DNA of 34,143 nt from ZC4RG25 sp041687075. GTDB taxonomy: Bacteria > Pseudomonadota > Alphaproteobacteria > Rhizobiales > Hyphomicrobiaceae. Both the position numbers and the translations under genes were made by a program. Numbering within the stretch: the stretch's first letter is position 1; the number at the start of each line of letters is the position of its first letter. The notes under the pieces are model-generated. The model did not search any database. It saw only the letters and a program-made list of their open reading frames with translations, and was not told the origin of the DNA. Below, one piece after another: positions 31,429-34,143 of this stretch. The stretch spans positions 1-34,143 of the forward strand of contig JAWLCO010000035.1 in NCBI GenBank assembly GCA_041687075.1, read 5' to 3'.

Positions 31429-31585
31429 CGGTTCGGCGAAGCTCCGGTATCCGCAGGCGGGATGCCGGCGCGGTTCGGCGAAGCTCAGGTATCCGCAGGC
31501 GGGATGCCGGGGCGGTTCGGCGAAGCTTTGGTATCCGCAGGCGGGATGCCGGCGCGGTTCGGCGAAGGCCGGTTCCGCAGGCGTC
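31429..31585. repeat. 42-bp tandem repeat, about 3.7 copies
   Basis: Units start at 31429, 31471, 31513 and 31555 (last one partial and diverged). Each begins CGGTTCGGCGAAGC and contains GGTATCCGCAGGCGGGATGC. Copies differ at only a few positions, mostly at unit bases 16-18 and 41. The unit length is a multiple of three; an open minus-strand frame repeats SFAEPxRHPACGY, but this is not a credible gene. It lies between tRNA-Thr and the 3' end of kdsD. Confidence 0.85.
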
Positions 31586-31607
31586 ATCCGGCGCGCCGCG
31601 CGGCCGG

Positions 31608-32579
31608 TCACATCACGCCGGCGCGGAGGAAGTCGAGCGTGTGGACGATGCCGACCGGGCGGCGGTGCTCGACCACGAACAGCACCGAGATGCGCTTGGT
31701 CTGCATGGTCTTCAGGGCCTCGGCGGCCACCAGGTCGCCGGCCACCACGGTCGGGCTGTGGCTCATCACCTCCTCCACCCGGCGGGCGAGGATGTCGTCC
31801 GTCATGTGGCGGCGGAGGTCGCCGTCGGTGATGACGCCGACGAGGTCGCCGGTCGCGTCGACGATGCCGGCGACGCCGAAGCCGCGGGCGGTCATCGTCA
31901 CGATCGCCTCCTTCATCTCGGTGCCGAGCGGCAGCAGCGGCAGGGATTCGGCGCCGTGCATCAGGTCGCGCACGAACTTCAGCTGGGCGCCGAGCTTGCC
32001 GCCCGGATGGAACACCTTGAAGTCCAGCGCGGTGAAGCCGCGGGCCTCGAGCAGGGCGATGGCGAGCGCGTCGCCGACGGCGAGCTGGAGCAGCGTCGAG
32101 GTCGTCGGCGCGAGCCCGTGCGGGCAGGCCTCCTGCACCCTCGGCAGGACCAGCGGCACGGTGGAGGCGCGGGCCAGCGTCGAGGCCGGTCCCGCGGTCA
32201 TGCCGATGACGGCGATGTCGAAGCGCTTGGCGTGGGAGATCACGCCGGCGAGCTCCGCCGCCTCGCCCGACCAGCTCAGCGCCATCACCACGTCGTCGCT
32301 GACCAGCATGCCGAGGTCGCCGTGCGTCGCCTCGGTCGGATGCATGAAGTAGGACGGCGTGCCGGTGGAGGACATGGTCGCCGCCAGCTTGCGGGCGATG
32401 TGGCCGGACTTGCCGACCCCGGTCACGATCAGCCGGCCCGGCGCGGTGCGGATCAGCGACACCGCCTCGGCGAGGCGAACGCCGAGTTCCCCGTCCGAGG
32501 CCTCGCGAATCACGACGTCGAGGGCGGCGCGGCCGATCTCGAGCGAGCGCAGGACGGAGGGAACGACTTTTTCGGGCAT
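31608..32579 (-). CDS. kdsD: D-arabinose-5-phosphate isomerase (KdsD/KpsF/GutQ family)
   Basis: A 323-aa enzyme converting ribulose-5-phosphate to arabinose-5-phosphate, the first step to Kdo. The N-terminal SIS domain (about 30-180) has RLIVTGVGKSGHIARKLAAT, SYFMHPTEATHGDLGMLVSD and ALSWSGEAAEL. Two CBS domains (about 200-320) follow, with VRDLMHGAESLPLLPLGTEM, VGVITDGDLRRHM and VEEVMSHSPTVV. The ATG at 32579 gives the family's normal length; the longer frame to 32660 is not conserved-looking. It follows kdsB by 77 bp in the same direction; together they serve LPS core or capsular Kdo. Confidence 0.94.
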   Translation of the reverse strand: MPEKVVPSVLRSLEIGRAALDVVIREASDGELGVRLAEAVSLIRTAPGRLIVTGVGKSGHIARKLAATMSSTGTPSYFMHPTEATHGDLGMLVSDDVVMALSWSGEAAELAGVISHAKRFDIAVIGMTAGPASTLARASTVPLVLPRVQEACPHGLAPTTSTLLQLAVGDALAIALLEARGFTALDFKVFHPGGKLGAQLKFVRDLMHGAESLPLLPLGTEMKEAIVTMTARGFGVAGIVDATGDLVGVITDGDLRRHMTDDILARRVEEVMSHSPTVVAGDLVAAEALKTMQTKRISVLFVVEHRRPVGIVHTLDFLRAGVM

Positions 32580-32656
32580 CTGGTCCTCGGCAGCCGGCGG
32601 CAACGTCAGCGCTCGATAGCGCCGCGGCGCCGGCGCATCAACCCCGCGATCGGCGC

Positions 32657-33400
32657 TCAACCGCCCAGGATCCGCCGCGCGCGCTCGAGGTCGGCGGGGG
32701 TGTCGACCCCGAGCGGCACGTCGCGCACCAATTCGACGTCGATCCGCATGCCGGCCTCGAGGAGCCGCAGCTGCTCCAGACGCTCGCGCATCTCCAGCGT
32801 GGAGGGCGGCAGCGCCACCATCCGGTCGAGCGCGGCGCGGCGGAAGGCGTAGAGCCCGACATGGTGGTAGAGCGGCCCCTCGCCCCAGGGAGCGGTGGCG
32901 CGGGTGAAGTAGAGCGCGCGCAGGCGGTCCCGCGCGACCGGCGAGCCGACCACCTTGACCACGTTGGGGTTGGTCCTCTCCTCCTCCTCGACGATTTCCA
33001 CGGCGAGGGTCGCCACGTCAACCGCCGGGTCGGCGAGCGGCGCGATGGAGGCGCGGATCGCCGCCGGCGCGATCGTCGGCAGGTCGCCCTGGACGTTGAC
33101 GACGACCTGGTGCCGACCGTCCGGGTCCGCGGTCGCCAGCGCCGCGTGGACGCGGTCCGAGCCGCTCGGCAGCGCCGGGTCCGTCAGCACCGCGCGGCCG
33201 CCGGCCGTCTCCACCGCGTCGGCGATCGACGCCGCGTCGCAGGCGACCACCACCGGCCCGATGCCGGCCTCCACCGCCCGCCGCCAGACATGGACGATCA
33301 TCGGCTCGCCGGCGATCAGCGCCAGCGGCTTGTCGGGGAGGCGGGTCGAGGCGAGTCGGGAGGGAATGAGGACGACGGCGGACACGGGTGGTTCGGCCAT
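32657..33400 (-). CDS. kdsB: 3-deoxy-manno-octulosonate cytidylyltransferase
   Basis: A 247-aa CMP-Kdo synthetase that activates Kdo with CTP in the cytoplasm. IPSRLASTRLPDKPLALIAG (12-31) is the nucleotide-binding signature; TDPALPSGSDRVHAAL, VVVNVQGDLPTIAP and YHHVGLYAFRR are conserved positions. QGDLP replaces the commoner QGDEP. The C-terminal LEQLRLLEAGMRIDVELV and GVDTPADLERAR are typical. ATG at 33400. It forms a likely operon with kdsD downstream. Confidence 0.95.
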   Translation of the reverse strand: MAEPPVSAVVLIPSRLASTRLPDKPLALIAGEPMIVHVWRRAVEAGIGPVVVACDAASIADAVETAGGRAVLTDPALPSGSDRVHAALATADPDGRHQVVVNVQGDLPTIAPAAIRASIAPLADPAVDVATLAVEIVEEEERTNPNVVKVVGSPVARDRLRALYFTRATAPWGEGPLYHHVGLYAFRRAALDRMVALPPSTLEMRERLEQLRLLEAGMRIDVELVRDVPLGVDTPADLERARRILGG

Positions 33401-33470
33401 GGCGGGTTCCGGTGTTCAGCGGGCCGGACGGTGATGCCCGATCTGCCGGAGGAAGTGCAAGCGGAACCGC

Positions 33471-33827
33471 TCAGAGCGGTCCCTTGAAGACGAAGGCGGC
33501 GCCGAGGGCGATGAAGGCGAAGCCGACGAGGTGGTTCATGGTGAGGCTCTCCTTCAGCCAGAGCACCGAGAAACCGGCGAAGACGACGAGGGTGATCACC
33601 TCCTGGATCGTCTTCAGCTCCGCCGCCGAATAGACCGCATGGCCGATCCGGTTCGCCGGCACGGCGAGGCAGTATTCGACGAAGGCGATGCCCCAGGAGA
33701 CGAGGATGACCAGCATGAGCGGCTGGCCGGGGAACCTGAGGTGCCCGTACCAGGCCAGCGTCATGAAGAGGTTGGAGCAGACGAGAAGCAGGATCGGCAG
33801 GACCGAAGGGGAGAGAAGGAGCGACAT
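33471..33827 (-). CDS. DMT-family small membrane protein (DUF486)
   Basis: A 118-aa protein with four membrane segments: PSVLPILLLVCSNLFMTLAW, PLMLVILVSWGIAFVEYCLA, EVITLVVFAGFSVLWL and NHLVGFAFIALGAAFVF. The FMTLAWYGHLRF, PANRIGHAVYSAAELKTIQE and KESLTMNHLVGF stretches are characteristic of the DUF486/DMT family, of unknown function. ATG at 33827 gives the usual length. It lies 70 bp upstream of kdsB, same direction. Confidence 0.88.
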   Translation of the reverse strand: MSLLLSPSVLPILLLVCSNLFMTLAWYGHLRFPGQPLMLVILVSWGIAFVEYCLAVPANRIGHAVYSAAELKTIQEVITLVVFAGFSVLWLKESLTMNHLVGFAFIALGAAFVFKGPL

Positions 33828-34143
33828 CGCGCAGGTGATTCCGGGAGGAGCGACGGGCGATGGATAGCCCGACGCCGGAAGCGCGGAAAGGGCGGCATTC
33901 GTCCGGGCGCCGGCGCCCTCGCCTGCCCGGCACTGCCTTGAGGGCCTGCCCCCGGTCCCGGGCTCTCCCCTCCCCACCCCTCGTCGTCACCCCGGCGAAA
34001 GCCGGGGTCCAGCGCCCGGCGGAGGCGGCGCCGACGGTGGGGGGTGGATCCCTGTGTGTCGATTCTGTGCGAAGGTGTTGGCGGGCGGGAGATCGCTGGA
34101 TCCCTGGTCTTCGAGACCGAAAGTCGGTCACGATCCCCGCCCG
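33828..34143. other. intergenic region at the right edge, containing a dispersed palindrome
   Basis: No gene is supportable in these 316 bp. Minus-strand translation contains RWTPAFAGVT, the tell-tale read-through of a widespread alphaproteobacterial intergenic repeat. GGATCCCTG occurs twice (near 34047 and 34098), which looks like part of the same repeat family. Confidence 0.5.
33990..34007. repeat. dispersed intergenic palindrome with GAAA loop
   Basis: CCCCGGC-GAAA-GCCGGGG: a perfect 7-bp stem with a tetraloop, embedded in GTCACC...TCCAG. This matches the short interspersed palindromes common between genes in alphaproteobacteria (known from many genomes; not verified here). Confidence 0.75.

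Noticed and set aside
31429..31585. CRISPR array
   Set aside because: Units are contiguous 42-bp tandem copies with no unique spacers and no cas genes nearby.

Overview
The window is a high-GC alphaproteobacterial chromosome segment (probably Hyphomicrobiales/Rhizobiales, inferred from GC, frequent TTG/GTG starts, IS families and protein flavour; species not identifiable). It holds most of an exopolysaccharide (EPS) or capsule locus, read almost entirely on the minus strand, i.e. from the right end of the window to the left.

Right edge (29.8-34.1 kb): a small DMT-family membrane protein, kdsB and kdsD (Kdo/CMP-Kdo supply for LPS), a 42-bp tandem repeat, tRNA-Thr(GGT) and, facing the tRNA 3' end, a tyrosine recombinase. 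This is a typical tRNA integration site. Next, in transcription order, come a 96-aa membrane protein and a NusG-family antiterminator paralogue. A 439-nt untranslated leader follows, containing an intrinsic-terminator-like hairpin and a sequence resembling the ops core (GCGGTAGC). Then the EPS genes start.

EPS chassis (18.6-28 kb, very GC rich): a WcaE-like GT2, a small secreted glycine-rich protein, a Wzc/ExoP-type chain-length regulator and tyrosine kinase with a C-terminal tyrosine cluster, a hypothetical exported protein, an O-antigen-ligase-family membrane protein (the only large plus-strand gene), a WcaJ/ExoY-type priming glycosylphosphotransferase, and gmd and fcl, which make GDP-L-fucose.

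Variable cassette (3-18.5 kb, visibly less GC rich): FkbM methyltransferase, asparagine-synthase-like amidotransferase, two overlapping/abutting GT4 genes, a CgeB-like glycosyltransferase coupled to a class I methyltransferase, another GT4, a Wzy-like polymerase coupled to a Wzx-like flippase, a further GT4 and a WcaF-like acetyltransferase. Together they would assemble, decorate, flip and polymerise a fucose-containing repeat unit.

Left edge (1-3 kb): a complete IS630-family element (TA target duplication visible), a decayed GT2, a UDP-glucuronate decarboxylase gene (UDP-xylose) with an intrinsic terminator after it, and the first bases of an IS5-type transposase running off the window. A second IS scar (IS5-type 3' end with a passenger ORF, abutting an IS21 istA fragment) sits inside the operon at 8.1-9.1 kb, and an unassignable 748-bp stretch sits at 10.2-11.0 kb. 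Nothing here looks like a wholly unknown system. The most interesting items are the antiterminator/leader arrangement, the small secreted protein, the IS passenger gene, and the presence of two polymerase/ligase-type proteins.
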